Shown here in pieces: positions 55,501 to 58,500 of a stretch of 64,000 bases of DNA. The stretch covers positions 1,046,347 through 1,110,346 of the forward strand of contig JAQJVL010000005.1 of NCBI GenBank assembly GCA_035578905.1. Reading direction: 5' to 3'. The stretch comes from Stictocephala bisonia. Its lineage: Eukaryota; Arthropoda; Insecta; Hemiptera; Membracidae. A program made the position numbers and the translations under genes. Every line of letters starts with the position of its first letter. The stretch's first letter is position 1. The notes beneath the pieces are model-generated. The model saw only the letters and a program-made list of their open reading frames with translations, was not told the DNA's origin and searched no databases.

Positions 55501-58500
55501 ATTCACTTTAAAGACATGCCTCGTATTTGAAACCTGATTCTGGGTTTCAGTTTGTGTCTATTGAACATAAGAAACCAACAATTCATCTGTGTTGAAATAG
55601 ACTTCTTCAGGTAAGTTGACATTCACTGTAATTGGTCTACTGTAGAGTTAAGATATGGCAGAGACTTAATGCTATGCTAATATATTGTATATAACTATAA
55701 CTTCAAATAACTGGGTTAGGTCATACAGTGGCAGCCTACAGAATTTATCTTTATTCATAAAATAATTAACCTGAACATGCAAATAGGAAAACTTATGAAA
55801 ACTAAATTGATTCTGCTGCCAATAAATGCAGACCTGTTATGAAATTAATTCCAGCTGAAACAAAATCAAAATTACACTTAAGAGATATAATAATTGGTTT
55901 AGAGTCAATATTTCATACATTCAGTTTCAGAATCAGAAGGTAACATGACCTCTACTGGTATACTAGCAACTAATCTAGTTCACATGTTACAAATGAGGGG
56001 CCCCAATTTAATTGGTAAGCAAAAACTCCTATTGACAATCAGTTTCAAGGAATACTGATTTTTATGGGCTTTCCAACTGCATTGTTAAGGAGACTTTTTC
56101 ACTCATTTTTGAACCCTTAGCCTCTGTTCTTAATCAATACATGTTTCAAGGTTACTTCTCTGACTTAATTGAAATTTCTATTCCCGTCTTTAAGGAAGGA
56201 GATAAATCTACACAAGCAAATTACCAGCTGATCTCTATGGGTTTTATTTTTTTCTAAAATACTTGAATATCTCATATACAAATATATATTCAACTTAACT
56301 TACGCTTTAAAATTGATAATTTACTTGGTAACTGCCCACATAGTTTCAGAGCTACCAAATCTGCAACATCTGGTATTAAAAATTTGGTTGAAAAAGTTGA
56401 TTTCAGCTTTCGAAAGGAAAAATTAGTTGCTCTAATGTTTGTGACCTAAGTAAAGCTTTTGATTTTGTTAATCATATTATATTATTAGCTAAACTACATC
56501 ATTATGGTGTTTATGGTAAATCAATAACACTATTACAGTCCTATCAAGTGGATCCTCAACAATATGTATTTGTGAAATCATCTAAATCAATTACCTTCCT
56601 CTTACTAACAGGACCTCCCCAAGGATCAGTACTTAAGTTTTCAGTCTAATACGGATCAATGGCAATAAATGTAACTGATTCTTAATTCACAGTAAAAAGG
56701 CAGACTTAAACCAGGAAGCCTGTGCAAACCAATGTTAAGATGGAGCCTTTCCAAAATATGATACTATGTAAATAAGTCCTTCTTATAAATCCTAAAGGAG
56801 TCACATTTATTCTCTCTAGAATCATATCTATTGGGTGGAGAATAATGCTTTTTCTCAAGGATTGTGTTTGTGATATGTTTTGGCGCTGGATCAAGTAGTT
56901 GTCTTCTTTGTGGGGTGGCCGAGAATGCCAGAGGGTACAAAGTTTAGTTAAGAAACAAGGATATCGTCCCCAAACCATAAGTTAACAACTTAAGATAAAA
57001 ATAAATACAAAAACAGTAATGAAAAAGATAGAACAACAAATTTCAACGGTAATGAATAGATATAGTTAGTATATTTGTATTTTTCACTATAGCTTAGACT
57101 TTGTATCATGCAGGACATAAATACACACTACATCAGAAACAGGACCATATTAAACATATCACAGCTCTGATAAAAACTGGAGATTCCTGTAAATTTTAAT
57201 AATCCTCCAGAGTCTACTAAGTCCAAAAGATTAGTAAGTTTTAAATTAGGATACTTCATTGATTATGAAAATCAAAGTGCAATGTAAATAAAGAGAAACT
57301 TTAAATACTGATTTTACTTTGTTTTTCCTATCAGTTGTTTAATTTACCAAACACTATTTTTAACGCTGAAAACTAGAATATCCATTGAATATTAATTTTG
57401 TTTAAGTATTCATTTGAAACAACTTATATAAATTCACATCTTAGTAGGACTAATTTTGGCCAATTTGGAAAGTGTAAAGCTTAATCTATGTAGCAGACAG
57501 AATGTTACACCTTGGCAAGTTGTTTGAAAGGTTTGGAAACGGGTGATTTAGTTTCTAGTGCAGTTTTTTCCACACTGTAATATCTTAGGTATAATTGGGC
57601 TGAACAGTAAGCGATATGCATGTTGTATTTAGTGCATGTAGGGGTTCCAGCACTAGAGGGGAATCTTTCCACTGCTGCTCGGCAGTGACTAACTTCCGCC
57701 TTCAAGTGTTCAACTTCTACAGCAGTGTTTAGTCGAAAAAAAAAAATAAATAATAAATAACTGTAATGAACTGTACAAGTTTGTTTAGTTGCTATTTATT
57801 GTTTACATTATTATTCATTGTGTTATTGCTAATATTAATTGTTATTTGAATATTTTAGAATGATTTAATTTAATTGTTATGAGCTTTATTTGTTGGTGTT
57901 AATCAAACCGAACAATGGTCACAGCTGCTAATGATGTAAAAGGGGTTGGGCTTGCTATTGTACCATCAGCACGTGGCCTACTGTTCTGGTTGCCATGACA
58001 ATTTTAACGGAACTACGCGGTGGGGGAAGAGTAGTTCTCTGTCTCAATTGCACCAACCATAACCACTCACTACCACAATTTGCGTTAAAAAGGTAATTTT
58101 CTAAGCGGCCTATCTACAACTTACTTTTTTACAGTCATGGCAGAGAATGCTGTTGGTAGTCAACATTCCAAACAGAATGCAATGGGCTCCACAGAGAATG
58201 CATTGATTTGTTCCACTTCCAATTGCATTTCTCTTCATGTTATCCAGCCTGTCCACCAGACGCCTATCAACATTGAATTGTAGTAAATAAATTAAAAAAA
58301 ACAATTTCAAGTTAACTCTACAGTTTAACTTCAACCCTACTGTAGGCATATAAATGATGTGTACCCAAGTTTTAAGTTTTTTACTAAGAAACTAAGAGGC
58401 CTATGAAAAATCCCACCACACTATTGTTTTCCTCGTTAAATTATACGTTTTGACATGTGCATTTAAAAATTATATTATAATTGTTAATAATATTTATCCC

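Noticed and set aside
56706..56978. 90-codon minus-strand frame
   Set aside because: No recognisable domain and no splice or codon support.
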